Origin: Stenotrophomonas maltophilia
GTDB lineage: Bacteria; Pseudomonadota; Gammaproteobacteria; Xanthomonadales; Xanthomonadaceae
Length of the DNA: 64,000 nucleotides
NCBI RefSeq assembly: GCF_006974125.1
Contig: NZ_CP037858.1
Coordinates: 3,534,001-3,598,000, forward strand
Direction of reading: 5' to 3'
A program made the translations under genes and the position numbers. The notes below the pieces were generated by a model that was not told the origin of the DNA, did not search any database, and saw only the letters and a program-made list of their open reading frames with translations. Positions 48,561-57,404 of the stretch are shown here, piece by piece; the stretch's first letter is position 1, and each line of letters starts with the position of its first letter.

Positions 48561-49253
48561 TCATGCCTCGGCCGTGGTCTTTTCCTTGAACCGGCACAGA
48601 TCGGCGATCACGCACCCCGGGCAATCCGGCTTGCGCGCCTTGCACACATAACGACCGTGCAGGATCAGCCAGTGATGCGCGTCGAGCAGGAACTCGGCGG
48701 GAATCACCTTCACCAGCTTGTCTTCCACGTCGCGCACATTCTTTCCCGGGGCGAGGCCGGTACGGTTGGAGACGCGGAAGATATGCGTGTCCACCGCCAT
48801 CACCGGCTCGCCGAACGCGGTGTTGAGCACCACGTTGGCGGTCTTGCGGCCCACGCCCGGCAGCGCTTCCAGCGCATCGCGATCGCGCGGCACTTCACCA
48901 CCATGCTTTTCCAGCAGGATCGCGCAGGTGGCGATCACGTTCTTGGCCTTGGCGTTGAACAGGCCGATGGTGGCGATGTACTGCTTCAGCCCGTCCTCGC
49001 CAAGCGCAAGGATCTTCGCCGGCGTGTTGGCGACCGGGAATAAACGGCGCGTGGCCTTGTTGACGCCGACGTCGGTGGCCTGCGCCGACAGCGCGACCGC
49101 CACCAGCAGCTCGAACGGCGAGCTGTACTCCAGTTCGGTCTTGGGGTGCGGATTGAGTTCACGCAGGCGGGTGAACATTTCCACCACGTCGGCGCGCGGC
49201 ATCGTGCCGCCACGCAGCGCCGGGGCGCGTGGGGTCTTCTTCGTGGTGGCCAT
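48561..49253 (-). CDS. nth: Endonuclease III (DNA glycosylase/AP lyase)
   Basis: A 230-residue base-excision-repair enzyme for oxidised pyrimidines. The helix-hairpin-helix LPGVGRKTANVVLNTAFG holds the catalytic Lys, and MAVDTHIFRVSNRTGLAPG the catalytic Asp. The C-terminal [4Fe-4S] cluster cysteines follow C-x6-C-x2-C-x5-C (VCKARKPDCPGCVIADLCRF). The first 17 residues before MPRADVVEMFTRL are an extension relative to E. coli; ATG at residue 18 could be the start. Its ATG overlaps the stop of the small gene upstream (TAATG). Confidence 0.96.
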   Translation of the reverse strand: MATTKKTPRAPALRGGTMPRADVVEMFTRLRELNPHPKTELEYSSPFELLVAVALSAQATDVGVNKATRRLFPVANTPAKILALGEDGLKQYIATIGLFNAKAKNVIATCAILLEKHGGEVPRDRDALEALPGVGRKTANVVLNTAFGEPVMAVDTHIFRVSNRTGLAPGKNVRDVEDKLVKVIPAEFLLDAHHWLILHGRYVCKARKPDCPGCVIADLCRFKEKTTAEA

Positions 49254-49606
49254 TACTGCTCCTTGCCGCTGGCGCGGGCCTTGGCCCGGGCGAGGATGGC
49301 GGCCGCCGCAGCGGGCAGGGCGGGCTTCACGTCCGGCGCCGGGGCCGGCGTGCGCCGCGCGTCGCGTTCGGCTTCCCGGCGGGCCAGTCGCACCGCACGG
49401 GCGCGGTAGCGTTCGCGTGCCGCCCAGGCGGCCTGAAGCTGCTGCTGGGCCTGCTGCAACCGCTGCGGGAGTTCCGGGTGGCCGGGCAGCAACTGCGCGT
49501 CGTCGGCGCGGGCGACATAGTCCATCAGACCGGCCTGCAGGGCGCCATCGAGATCGTCTGCCTGGACCCGGGCGAACAGCTGCGCGGGGTTGGGTCGGGA
49601 TGCCAT
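49253..49606 (-). CDS. Small hypothetical protein coupled to nth
   Basis: A 117-residue protein that I do not recognise. The N-terminal third (NPAQLFARVQADDLDGALQA) is probably helical, the middle is Gln/Leu-rich (LPQRLQQAQQQLQAAWAARE, possible coiled coil) and the C-terminal part is basic and Ala-rich. No signal or membrane segment is seen. It sits 4 bases after the enoyl-CoA hydratase stop and overlaps nth, so all three are probably one transcript. The frame is open upstream, but ATG 49606 fits the gene spacing best. Confidence 0.72.
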   Translation of the reverse strand: MASRPNPAQLFARVQADDLDGALQAGLMDYVARADDAQLLPGHPELPQRLQQAQQQLQAAWAARERYRARAVRLARREAERDARRTPAPAPDVKPALPAAAAAILARAKARASGKEQ

Positions 49607-49610
49607 GGCG

Positions 49611-50393
49611 TCAGCGGTTCTGGAAGGCCGGCGGACGGCGCTGCAGGAAGGCGCTGGTTCCCTCGCGCATGTCCTCGGTGGCGAACAGCAGGCCGAACTG
49701 CGCGCTTTCGTATTCCAGCCCGGCTTCCAGGCTGCATTCGCCACCCACGTGCACCGCGTCCAGCAGGCCGCGCAGGGCCAGCGGCGCCGAGCGCGCCAGC
49801 TGGCGGGCGACGTCATTCACGCGATTGTCCAGCGCGTCGGCCGGCACCACCTCGTTGACAATCCCCAGTTCCAGCGCACGTGCGGCGTTGATCGGTGCAC
49901 CCAGCAGGCAGAGCTCCAGGGTGGCGGCGCGGCCGCACAGGCGCAGCAGGCGCTGGCTGCCGCCGAAGCCGGGAATCAGGCCGAGATTGATTTCCGGTTG
50001 GCCGACTTTGGCGGTATCGGCGGCGATGCGCAGGTGGCAGGCCATGGCCAGTTCCAGGCCGCCGCCCAAGGCAAAACCGTTCACGCGGGCGATGACCGGC
50101 TTGGGCATGCGCTCGATCTGGCGCATCAGGGCCTGGCCCAGCAGCGAGAAATCACGTCCCTGAACCGCGCTGAGTGTGTTCATCTCGGCAATGTCGGCGC
50201 CGGCCACGAACGCCTTCGGGCCTGCGCCGGTCAGCACCACCACGCGCACCCCCGGGTCTGCGGCGGCAGCACTGAAGGCCTCGGCCAGGGCCTGCAGGGT
50301 CGCGGCATTGAGGGCGTTGAGCTTGTCCGGGCGCTGGACGGTCACGGTGCGGATGGCGCCGTCGTCGGTGACAGCGATCAGGGCATCGGCCAC
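49611..50393 (-). CDS. Enoyl-CoA hydratase/isomerase family protein
   Basis: A 260-residue crotonase-fold enzyme. AFVAGADIAEMNTL and FALGGGLELAMACHLRIAAD form the oxyanion-hole region, with the first catalytic Glu in GGGLELAMAC and the second in VGQPEINLGLIPGFGGSQRL. Both Glu residues point to hydratase activity on 2-enoyl-CoA, but the chain length and pathway are unknown and no other fatty-acid genes are nearby. Start is GTG 50393 with AGGAG 7 bases upstream. Confidence 0.92.
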   Translation of the reverse strand: MADALIAVTDDGAIRTVTVQRPDKLNALNAATLQALAEAFSAAAADPGVRVVVLTGAGPKAFVAGADIAEMNTLSAVQGRDFSLLGQALMRQIERMPKPVIARVNGFALGGGLELAMACHLRIAADTAKVGQPEINLGLIPGFGGSQRLLRLCGRAATLELCLLGAPINAARALELGIVNEVVPADALDNRVNDVARQLARSAPLALRGLLDAVHVGGECSLEAGLEYESAQFGLLFATEDMREGTSAFLQRRPPAFQNR

Positions 50394-50560
50394 GGGGAAA
50401 CTCCTGGAACGTTAAAAAAAAGTGATATTGAACTCCGCGAACGCAGACGGGTCATAGCCTGCATCGTGAGTAGCGGTTACACGTTGCGCCCGTTATCCTA
50501 ACCCGTCGCCTCAGGGCGGCGCAGAACGTCCCTGAGTTACCACCCCTGGAGAACTGTTTG

Positions 50561-51262
50561 ATGAAGTTGCGTTCTATCGCGGTCGCCGTCGCGGCCCTGG
50601 CCCTGACGGGCAATGCCTTCGCCCAGGACGTTTCGTCCGAAAAGGGCAAGCTGAGCTACTACTTCGGTTACGACTACGGCAACAACCTGGCGGAGCTGAC
50701 CGGTCGTGGTGAGCAGCTGGACATCAACTCGGTGGTGAAGGGCCTGCAGGATGCCTACGCCAAGAAGCAGCCGGCGATCACCGCCGAGCAGCTGAAGCCG
50801 GCCGTTGAAGCGTTCCAGAAGCGCGAGCAGGGCCGTGCCCAGGCTGCCAAGGCCGAGTACGAAAAGGCTGCTGCCGAAAACAAGACCAAGAGCGATCAGT
50901 TCATCGCGGCGAACAAGGCCAAGGCCGGTGTGCAGTCGCTGCCGAGCGGCGTCCAGTACCGCGTGATCGAGGCCGGCAAGGGTGCCAAGCCGACCCAGGC
51001 CAGCACCGTGCAGCTGGAAGTGGCCGGTCCGTTCCCGTACGGCCAGCGCCCGACCGAAGCCCGCCCGGCCCAGCAGATCCCGTCGATCAAGGTCAGCGAA
51101 GTCGAAATGAAGGCCATGCGCGAGACCCTGCTGCAGATGCCGGCAGGCTCGAAGTGGGAAGTCACCCTGCCGCCGGACCAGGCCTACGGTGCCGACCCGC
51201 GCACCCCGTTCCCGCCGAACGTGGCTGTGCAGTTCGAGATCAAGCTGGTCAGCGTCAAGTAA
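50561..51262 (+). CDS. Secreted FKBP-type peptidyl-prolyl isomerase-like protein
   Basis: A 233-residue periplasmic protein. The signal peptide is MKLRSIAVAVAALALTGNAFAQ. A Mip/FkpA-type N-terminal dimerisation domain follows (KLSYYFGYDYGNNLAEL...VKGLQDAYAKKQPAITAEQL), then a Lys/Glu/Ala linker helix and a C-terminal FKBP domain (GVQYRVIEAGKGAKP...LLQMPAGSKWEVTLPPDQAYG...PFPPNVAVQFEIKLV). The FKBP domain lacks the usual GxxFDSS segment, replaced by FPYGQRPTEARPAQQIPS, so isomerase activity may be weak or absent while chaperone function remains. GGAGA lies 9 bases before the ATG. Confidence 0.88.
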   Translation: MKLRSIAVAVAALALTGNAFAQDVSSEKGKLSYYFGYDYGNNLAELTGRGEQLDINSVVKGLQDAYAKKQPAITAEQLKPAVEAFQKREQGRAQAAKAEYEKAAAENKTKSDQFIAANKAKAGVQSLPSGVQYRVIEAGKGAKPTQASTVQLEVAGPFPYGQRPTEARPAQQIPSIKVSEVEMKAMRETLLQMPAGSKWEVTLPPDQAYGADPRTPFPPNVAVQFEIKLVSVK

Positions 51263-51279
51263 ATCGAAGTCGTAAACGA

Positions 51280-51310
51280 AACGCGCCGGTGATTCCACCG
51301 GCGCGTTTTT
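51280..51310 (+). terminator. Terminator of the FKBP-like gene
   Basis: AACGCGCCGGTG-ATTC-CACCGGCGCGTT, a 12-bp perfect stem followed by TTT, 17 bases after the stop codon. Confidence 0.88.
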
Positions 51311-51329
51311 GTTTGCGCAGCTCCTGACG

Positions 51330-51417
51330 GTAGAGTCGACTGTCAGTCGACTGCACTTGGGTCACATCAAGAAAACGCCCGCGCTGCGCGCGCGCGTCGA
51401 CTGACAGTCGACTCTAC
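51330..51417. repeat. SMAG palindrome pair
   Basis: GTAGAGTCGACTGTCAGTCG followed by ACTG at 51330, and its inverted copy ending CTAC at 51417, about 40 bases apart. The spacer includes a GC-alternating run (GCGCTGCGCGCGCGCG). Confidence 0.82.
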
Positions 51418-51479
51418 CGTCCGGCCGGGCCACCCGCGCAAATCCAGCCCATTCGCGCTACTGTTGGCGGGTGCAAACA

Positions 51480-52283
51480 ATGGAAGAATCGGCGCGTGTT
51501 GTCGCAAGTCCCTGCATCGGAGTGTGCACGCTGGATCCGCACCGGCAGTGCACCGGCTGCGGGCGGCATATCGATGAAATCGCACGGTGGTCGTCGATGA
51601 GCCACGACGAACGCAGTCGCATCCTGCATCGCGTGCAGCCGCTGCGCGCGCAACTCCAGCAATCACTGCGCGGCTCGCTGGCCGACCACGAACGACTGAT
51701 GCGCGCGCTGCACCCCTTGGCCGAACCGCCGGCCGGCGACGGCTGGAACCGCAGCGAGCTGATCGACCTGTTGCCGTCCGGCCCTCCGGTGGAGGCGGCC
51801 GTGCTCGCGGGTATCGTGCCGCGTGCCAATGGCGCGCAGGTGATCCTCACCCGCCGCACCGAAACCCTGCGCACGCACGGTGGCCAGGTCGGATTCCCCG
51901 GCGGCCGCACCGAGCCCGACGACCGCGACGCACTGGCGGCGGCATTGCGCGAGAGCCAGGAAGAAATCGCACTGGCGCCCGGCCAGGTGCAGGCGCTGGG
52001 CTACCTGGATCCCTTCGTGACGATCACCGGCTATCGGGTCACCCCGGTGGTGGCGGTGGTCGATCCGGACTTCGTGCCGGTGCCGCAGCCCAGCGAAGTG
52101 GCCGAGGTGTTCGAGGTGCCGCTGGACTACCTGATGGCGGCCGACAACCTGCGTCAGGTCGAAATCAACCATCGCGGCCGCATCCGCCACGTCCTTGAGT
52201 ACGGCTGGCCCGGCCAGCGCATCTGGGGCGCCACCGCGGCCATTCTCTACAACCTGCGTCGCCGCCTGGAGCAAGTGCAATGA
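51480..52283 (+). CDS. DUF1289-NUDIX fusion (CoA pyrophosphatase-like hydrolase)
   Basis: A 267-residue protein. Residues about 10-55 form a DUF1289 domain (SPCIGVCTLDPHRQCTGCGR, Cys-x3-Cys-x7-Cys-x2-Cys, then IDEIARWSSMSHDERSRIL). A NUDIX domain of the CoA pyrophosphatase (NudL) type follows: LTRRTETLRTHGGQVGFPGG and GRTEPDDRDALAAALRESQEE form the NuCoA and Nudix boxes with the catalytic Glu residues. It should cleave CoA or similar diphosphates; the Cys-rich module may bind a metal or Fe-S cluster. ATG 51480 is used; a GTG at 51471 is possible. Its stop overlaps the next start (ATGA). Confidence 0.88.
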   Translation: MEESARVVASPCIGVCTLDPHRQCTGCGRHIDEIARWSSMSHDERSRILHRVQPLRAQLQQSLRGSLADHERLMRALHPLAEPPAGDGWNRSELIDLLPSGPPVEAAVLAGIVPRANGAQVILTRRTETLRTHGGQVGFPGGRTEPDDRDALAAALRESQEEIALAPGQVQALGYLDPFVTITGYRVTPVVAVVDPDFVPVPQPSEVAEVFEVPLDYLMAADNLRQVEINHRGRIRHVLEYGWPGQRIWGATAAILYNLRRRLEQVQ

Positions 52284-53182
52284 ACCTGATCGATCCGCCG
52301 TGGACCACCCTGGTCGATGTCGCCCCCCTGGCTGCCACGTTGGGCGAGGGCATCCGCGTGGTCGACGCACGCGCCACCGCCAGCACCGCGGTGCGCGTGG
52401 TTGATGCGCGTTCCTCGCTGGCCGACCCGCAGGCGGGAAGCGGCCAGTATCTGGCAGGTCATATCCCGGGTGCGGTGTATGCCGATCTCAATCGTGACCT
52501 GTCCGATCTGTCGCGCGTCGGCCATGGTCGCCATCCACTGCCGGACAGCGATGCCTTTGCCGCAAAGCTGGGGCAGTGGGGCATCGGCCCCGACACCCAG
52601 GTGGTGGTCTACGACGGCAGCGACGGCAGCATGGCCGCCTCGCGCCTGTGGTGGCTGCTGCGCCTGATGGGTCACAGCAGGGTTGCCGTGCTCGACGGCG
52701 GCATCGCCGCCTGGCAGGCGGCTGGTCACGCGCTGGCGAGCGGCCAGACTGAAGTGACGGCGTTGCCTGCCTACCCGGGCCGCTTCGACACCACACAGAT
52801 CGCCAATGCCGATGAAATCACCGCGCGGCTGAAGCATGCGCAGGGCTGGCTGGTCGACGCGCGCGCGGGTGAGCGCTTCCGCGGTGAAGTCGAGCCGCTG
52901 GACCCGGTCGCCGGCCACGTGCCTGGCGCGGTCAACCGCCCGTTCGCATTGAACGTACTCGACGGCCGCCTGCGCGACGCACAGGCGCTGCGCGCCGAAC
53001 TGCAGGGCGTGATCGGCAACCGTGATCCGCAGCAGGTGGTGCTGATGTGCGGCTCCGGCGTGACCGCCTGCCATCTGCTGCTGGCGATGGAAGCGGCCGG
53101 CCTGTCCGGCGCGCGTATCTACGCCGATTCGTGGAGCGGGTGGGTCAGCGACAGCAGCCGCCCGGTGGCGACCGGCGCCTGA
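52280..53182 (+). CDS. Rhodanese-type sulfurtransferase (thiosulfate/3-mercaptopyruvate)
   Basis: A 300-residue tandem rhodanese. The inactive N-terminal domain has SGQYLAGHIPGAVYADLNRD, and the active C-terminal domain has HVPGAVNRPFALN and the catalytic loop LMCGSGVTACHLLLAME. The CGSGVTA loop resembles mercaptopyruvate sulfurtransferases (SseA) more than classic rhodaneses. It would move sulfane sulfur to thiol acceptors such as cyanide or thioredoxin. Residues 19-35 (GIRVVDARATASTAVRVVD) contain an imperfect VVDAR duplication. Coupled to the NUDIX fusion gene. Confidence 0.92.
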   Translation: MNLIDPPWTTLVDVAPLAATLGEGIRVVDARATASTAVRVVDARSSLADPQAGSGQYLAGHIPGAVYADLNRDLSDLSRVGHGRHPLPDSDAFAAKLGQWGIGPDTQVVVYDGSDGSMAASRLWWLLRLMGHSRVAVLDGGIAAWQAAGHALASGQTEVTALPAYPGRFDTTQIANADEITARLKHAQGWLVDARAGERFRGEVEPLDPVAGHVPGAVNRPFALNVLDGRLRDAQALRAELQGVIGNRDPQQVVLMCGSGVTACHLLLAMEAAGLSGARIYADSWSGWVSDSSRPVATGA

Positions 53183-53200
53183 GCGATCCGGGCAAAACGC

Positions 53201-53223
53201 AGTCGAGCGCGGCTCGACTCTAC
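53201..53223 (-). repeat. Single SMAG palindrome
   Basis: On the minus strand GTAGAGTCGAGCCGCGCTCG followed by ACT. It is 18 bases after the sulfurtransferase stop; a headless relative (GTGCCGACC-AACG-GTCGGCAC) follows at 53252-53272. Confidence 0.72.
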
Positions 53224-53300
53224 AAAGGCACCCTTCGATCGATTCGACCCCGTGCCGACCAACGGTCGGCACCCACCAACAGCAGCGGGAAACTGTCGAA

Positions 53301-53465
53301 GGCGGGGTGGGTCCGGTTGCGGGGGTGTCCGCGGCATGGATGCCGCGGCCAAGCCCCCAGGGACGGGTTTACGGCGTCCCCCGCAACCGGATCCCCCCCG
53401 CCATCCCACCGAATGCCGGCTTTTGACGTTGACGTTGCTTCTGCGGGTGCAGGGCGCAGCCCTGC
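53301..53465 (+). repeat. Nested-palindrome element, copy 4, with tail hairpin
   Basis: Outer arms 53301-53325 and 53378-53402 pair over about 24 of 25 positions. Hairpin A is CCGCGGC-ATGGAT-GCCGCGG (53329-53348), and hairpin B is CCC-AGGGAC-GGG followed by TTTACGGCG. Downstream come TTTTGACGTTGACGTTGC hexamers (53421 onward) and a tail hairpin GCAGGGC-GCA-GCCCTGC (53449-53465). That hairpin differs from copy 1 by a paired A-T for G-C change. It lies between convergent sulfurtransferase and ampD genes. Confidence 0.72.
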
Positions 53466-53468
53466 CGC

Positions 53469-54035
53469 TTACCCAACAGGCTGCAACGGCACCTTCGCCA
53501 GCACCCGCGCCCATGGGAACAACGGCCCCGGATCACGCTTGCGCGCCACCATCAGCGTCGGGTCGTCGCTGGCCGGCACCTGCTCAAGATCCAGCTGGTC
53601 GTGCCCGGCAATCCGCCGCAGCGACGGATAGCGCGCCACCAGCGCCAGTAGCAGCGCCTCCAGCGCCACCAGCTGCGCCTCGGTGTAGGCCTCGTCCATC
53701 GCCTGGTGACGGCTGTCGAACCAGTGCGGGTAGCGCCCGGTGTTGACCAGCTCGATGCCCAGCGAATGCGCGTTCATGCCGCGTACGTGGTGGGCCACGC
53801 GTTCCGGTGCCACGTACTGCACCACGCGGCCATCACGGTCGATGTAGAAATGGCCGCTGTTGCCGGCGCCACTGTCGTACAGCACGCGCTGCCCGTACTC
53901 CCGCGCCATCACCAGATCGGGCAGCTCGGTGCAGTGGATCACCACCATCTCCAGCGTGGCCGGGTCGCGCAGCGGCAGACGGTCTTCGTAGGGCAGGGGC
54001 TGCAGCTGCAGGCCGGGCAGGAGCGGGTTGGGCAT
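53469..54035 (-). CDS. ampD: 1,6-anhydro-N-acetylmuramyl-L-alanine amidase AmpD
   Basis: A 188-residue zinc amidase of the N-acetylmuramoyl-L-alanine amidase (PGRP-like) family. It recycles anhydro-muropeptides; loss of AmpD derepresses AmpR-controlled beta-lactamases, including L1/L2 in S. maltophilia. Zinc ligands appear as VVIHCTELPD (His), RIAGHDQLDL (His) and ARKRDPGPLFPW (Asp); GHFYIDRDGRVVQYV is also typical. No signal peptide is present, so it should be cytoplasmic. The length of about 187 residues resembles the protein called AmpDI in that species. ATG 54035 has only a weak ribosome binding site. Confidence 0.92.
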   Translation of the reverse strand: MPNPLLPGLQLQPLPYEDRLPLRDPATLEMVVIHCTELPDLVMAREYGQRVLYDSGAGNSGHFYIDRDGRVVQYVAPERVAHHVRGMNAHSLGIELVNTGRYPHWFDSRHQAMDEAYTEAQLVALEALLLALVARYPSLRRIAGHDQLDLEQVPASDDPTLMVARKRDPGPLFPWARVLAKVPLQPVG

Positions 54036-54107
54036 CCGGCGATGCTAGCATTGCGGCATGAACCTGCCTTCCCTTTCCTTGTCGAACCGCGCGCACGGAG
54101 CCTGCGC

Positions 54108-54635
54108 GTGAGCCGCGGCCACTGCATCCTGTCCCACGGCTTCGAGAGCGGCCCGGAAGCGACCAAGGTCACCGCGCTGGCGGAGGTGGCGCAGCGCCTG
54201 GGCTGGACCCACGAGCGCCCCGACTACACCGACCTGGACGCCATGAGCGAGGTCAGCCGGGTAGGCGACGTGCCGACCCGCCTGCGCCGCCTGGTCGAAC
54301 GCACCGCCCTTGCCGCCCGGCAGGGCCCGGTGGTGCTGGCCGGCTCCAGCCTGGGCGCCTACATCTCCGCCATCGCCTCGCTGCAGGTGCCGGTGGCCGG
54401 CCTGTTCCTGATGGTGCCGCCGACCACCATGGGCCCGATGCCGGCACTGGATGCTGCCGCGGTACCGACTACGGTGGTGCAGGCCTGGCATGACGATGTG
54501 GTCCCGGCCGCCGGGGTCATCGCCTGGGCACAGGCGCGCGCCGCGCAGCTGCTGCTGGTCGATGACGGCCACCGCCTGGAACACCATGTGGAGGCCTCCG
54601 CGCAGGCCTTCGAGCGCCTGCTACGGCAACTGTGA
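54108..54635 (+). CDS. Small alpha/beta-fold hydrolase (YqiA/YcfP-like)
   Basis: A 175-residue alpha/beta hydrolase of the short bacterial type. The N-terminal [20 protein letters not shown] is the loop after strand 1, the nucleophile elbow is [12 protein letters not shown], the Asp position is likely AWHDDVVPA and the catalytic His [11 protein letters not shown]. The substrate is unknown. GTG 54108 has GGAG 7 bases upstream; the longer open frame before it overlaps ampD on the other strand and was rejected. It precedes rlmKL by 145 bases. Confidence 0.87.
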   Translation: MSRGHCILSHGFESGPEATKVTALAEVAQRLGWTHERPDYTDLDAMSEVSRVGDVPTRLRRLVERTALAARQGPVVLAGSSLGAYISAIASLQVPVAGLFLMVPPTTMGPMPALDAAAVPTTVVQAWHDDVVPAAGVIAWAQARAAQLLLVDDGHRLEHHVEASAQAFERLLRQL

Positions 54636-54780
54636 AGCCCGGGCGCACGGCGTGCCCGCCCGCTTTGACTACAATGGCAGCCCCGCCGCCCCCGGCGCGG
54701 GCCTGCTGGCCGTGCTTGCGGCCCTCCTTTCCGACCGGCCCGGCCCCTGTGCCGCGCCCGACCACCTGCGAACCGATCCC

Positions 54781-56919
54781 GTGAAATTCTTCGTCTCCTG
54801 CGCCAAGGGCCTGGAATACCTGCTTGCCGATGAACTGTCGGCCCTGGGCCTTGGCAAGGCCACTGCCACCATTGCCGGCGTCAACGCCGAGGGCGAACTG
54901 GAGCAGGCGCTGCGGATCGTGATGTGGTCGCGCCTGGCCAGCCGCGTGCTGTGGCCGATCGACGAATTCGAATGCCCGGACGAACAGGCCCTGTACGACG
55001 GCGTGCGTGCGCTGCCCTGGCAGGAGCACATCAAGCCGGAGATGACCCTGGCGGTGGACGCGCACGTGTCCGGCGACAAGATCACCCATGCGCGTTTCGC
55101 CGCGCAGCGGATCAAGGACGCCATCGTCGACCGCATGCGTGACGAAGGCCTGGAGCGCCCGTCGGTCAACACCGACCTGCCGGACGTGCGCGTGAACCTG
55201 TCGCTGCGCAAGGGCCGTGCCTCGCTGTCGATCGACCTCGGCGGTGGCCCGCTGCATCGCCGTGGCTGGCGTGGCGCCGCCCACGAGGCACCGCTGAAGG
55301 AAAACCTGGCCGCCGCGCTGCTGCTGCGCGCGCAGTGGCCGCGCCTGCATGCCGCCGGCGGTGGCCTGCTGGACCCGATGTGCGGCAGCGGCACGCTGCT
55401 GATCGAAGGCGCGCTGATGGCCGCCGACGTCGCTCCCGGCCTGATGCGCCATGGCAGCCTGCCGCCGAGCCGCTGGCTGGGCTTCGACAAGGCCACCTGG
55501 AAGGCCATCCAGAGCGAAGCGCGTGATCGCGAAGCCGCTGGCCTGGCCGCGCTGAAGCCGGTCATCCACGGAAGCGACATCGACCCGGCCGCCATCCAGG
55601 CGGCGCGCGAGAACGCCGAGGTCGCGGGCGTCGCTCATGCGATCCGCTTCACCCGTGCCGACGTGGCCGACCTGGCTGCGCCCGAACAGGAGATCGGCGC
55701 GGTGGTCTGCAATCCGCCGTACGACGAACGCCTGGCCGCCGATCCGGCGCTTTACCGTGCACTGGGCAATGCCCTGCAGAAGGCCGTGCCGCAGTGGCGC
55801 GCCAGCCTGCTGTGTGGCAACGACGAACTGGCCTTTGCCACCGGCCTGCGCGCCGGCAAGAAGTACCAGATGTTCAACGGTGCGCTGGAATGCGCGCTGA
55901 TCGTCTGCGACCCGATCGCTGTGCCGGGCCGCGACCCGGCGCAGCCACGCGAACTGAGCGAAGGTGCGCAGATGGTGGCCAACCGCCTGCGCAAGAACCT
56001 GAAGAAGTTCAAGAGCTGGCGCACCCGCGAAGACATCACCTGCTTCCGTGCCTATGACGCCGACCTGCCGGAATACGCGGCCGCCATTGACGTCTACGAG
56101 GAAGAGGGTGGCAAGCGCCGCACCTTCCTGCATGTGCAGGAGTACGCCGCACCGGCCGCGATTCCGGAGAACGACGTGCGCCGCCGCCGCAACGAACTGC
56201 TGGCCGCCGCGCGTGAAGTGTTCGGCGTACCGCCGGAGCAGGTCTCGATGAAGTCGCGCGAGCGCGGCAAGGGCGGCAGCAAGTACGGCCGCTTCGAGCA
56301 GCGCGACGAATTCATCGTGGTGCGCGAGAACAACGCGCTGCTGCAGGTGAACCTGTTCGACTACCTCGATACCGGCCTGTTCCTCGACCATCGCCCGCTG
56401 CGCCGGATGATGGCCGAGCAGGTGCGCGGCAAGCGCTTCCTCAACCTGTTCTGCTACACCGGCGTGGCCAGCGTGCAGGCCGCCGTGGCCGGTGCCGCCA
56501 GCACCACCAGCGTCGACCTGTCGGCGACCTACCTGCAGTGGTGCTACGACAACCTGGCCTTGAACGGGCAGGGCGGCAACCAGCATCTGCTGGTGCAGGC
56601 CGATGCAATGGCCTGGCTGGAGGGCGACCGTGGGCAGTACGACGTGATCTTCTGCGATCCGCCGACCTTCTCCAACTCCGCCCGTGCCGATGACTTCGAC
56701 GTGCAGCGCGAGCAGCTGAAGCTGCTGCGCGCGGCGGTGGCACGATTGGCGCCCGGCGGCGTGCTGTACTTCTCCAACAACTTCCGACGCTTCAAGCTGG
56801 AAGAGAACGCCATCGCCGAGTTCGCCCAGTGCCGCGAGATCACCGCGCGCACGATTGGTCCGGACTTCGAGCGCAACGCGCGCATCCACCGCGCGTGGGA
56901 GCTGAAGCGGTTGGGGTAA
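54781..56919 (+). CDS. rlmL: Bifunctional 23S rRNA methyltransferase RlmKL
   Basis: A 712-residue fusion enzyme (E. coli RlmKL is 702). An N-terminal THUMP domain ([20 protein letters not shown]) is followed by the RlmL methyltransferase (m2G2445) with [20 protein letters not shown] and [12 protein letters not shown]. The C-terminal RlmK methyltransferase (m7G2069) has [20 protein letters not shown] and [14 protein letters not shown]. Both catalytic NPPY/DPP motifs are intact. The start is GTG 54781, directly before the THUMP domain; the open frame further upstream overlaps the hydrolase gene and was rejected. Confidence 0.95.
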   Translation: MKFFVSCAKGLEYLLADELSALGLGKATATIAGVNAEGELEQALRIVMWSRLASRVLWPIDEFECPDEQALYDGVRALPWQEHIKPEMTLAVDAHVSGDKITHARFAAQRIKDAIVDRMRDEGLERPSVNTDLPDVRVNLSLRKGRASLSIDLGGGPLHRRGWRGAAHEAPLKENLAAALLLRAQWPRLHAAGGGLLDPMCGSGTLLIEGALMAADVAPGLMRHGSLPPSRWLGFDKATWKAIQSEARDREAAGLAALKPVIHGSDIDPAAIQAARENAEVAGVAHAIRFTRADVADLAAPEQEIGAVVCNPPYDERLAADPALYRALGNALQKAVPQWRASLLCGNDELAFATGLRAGKKYQMFNGALECALIVCDPIAVPGRDPAQPRELSEGAQMVANRLRKNLKKFKSWRTREDITCFRAYDADLPEYAAAIDVYEEEGGKRRTFLHVQEYAAPAAIPENDVRRRRNELLAAAREVFGVPPEQVSMKSRERGKGGSKYGRFEQRDEFIVVRENNALLQVNLFDYLDTGLFLDHRPLRRMMAEQVRGKRFLNLFCYTGVASVQAAVAGAASTTSVDLSATYLQWCYDNLALNGQGGNQHLLVQADAMAWLEGDRGQYDVIFCDPPTFSNSARADDFDVQREQLKLLRAAVARLAPGGVLYFSNNFRRFKLEENAIAEFAQCREITARTIGPDFERNARIHRAWELKRLG

Positions 56920-56924
56920 TTCCG

Positions 56925-57001
56925 GTAGTGCCGGCCGCTGGCCGGCAACGGTGTCAGATCCGCAGAGGGTTCATGGGATGCCGGCCAGCGGCCGGCACTA
57001 C
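56925..57001. repeat. SMAG palindrome pair after rlmKL
   Basis: GTAGTGCCGGCCGCTGGCCG at 56925 and its inverted copy ending CTAC at 57001. It is the same subtype as the pairs at 24533 and 63238. Confidence 0.82.
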
Positions 57002-57014
57002 CCATATCTGGCCG

Positions 57015-57070
57015 GTAGATCCACGCCACGCGTGGATGGTTGTTCAGTAGATCCACGCCATGCGTGGATG
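57015..57070 (+). repeat. Two tandem SMAG palindromes
   Basis: GTAGATCCACGCCACGCGTG at 57015-57037 and GTAGATCCACGCCATGCGTG at 57047-57070, in direct orientation 32 bases apart and differing by one loop base. They end 5 bases before the DUF3325 stop codon, and with the pair at 56925 make four units in 146 bases. Confidence 0.8.
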
Positions 57071-57074
57071 GCGG

Positions 57075-57404
57075 CTACAGCACCGCCACCACCAGCCCCA
57101 ACACCGGCAGCACGATCGCCAACACCGCGATCCATTTCGGGCGGTACGGGTACAGCCCGAACGACAGTGCCACGCCGCCCACGGTCATCGCGCCCAGCCA
57201 CAGCACCGGGCCCATCGCCCAGCCGTGGTCGGCCACGCACAGTGCGAACGCCGCCGTCAGCAGCGCCCAGCCCAGCACCCGCCACTGCATCCGCCGTGCG
57301 GGTGCGGCAGCGGCCTTGCCATGCAGGTCGTGCTGGTGCTTTTCCATCGCCAGCGACAGGGCGGTGAACGCAGAGAACGACAGCGTCAGAGCGAGCAGCA
57401 TCAT
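57075..57404 (-). CDS. DUF3325-family membrane protein
   Basis: A 109-residue protein with three hydrophobic segments (LLALTLSFSAFTALSLAM; VLGWALLTAAFALCVADHG; WIAVLAIVLPVLGLVVAVL) and the DUF3325 N-terminal motif SLAMEKHQHD. It is the last gene of a siderophore-uptake set, where this family commonly follows a PepSY protein. Function is unknown, possibly assisting iron release from siderophores at the inner membrane. The ATG overlaps the PepSY stop by four bases. Confidence 0.85.
   Translation of the reverse strand: MMLLALTLSFSAFTALSLAMEKHQHDLHGKAAAAPARRMQWRVLGWALLTAAFALCVADHGWAMGPVLWLGAMTVGGVALSFGLYPYRPKWIAVLAIVLPVLGLVVAVL

Noticed and set aside
54517..56889. Long open frame (790 codons) on the minus strand opposite rlmKL
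   Set aside because: Shadow of rlmKL; the real gene has complete methyltransferase motifs.
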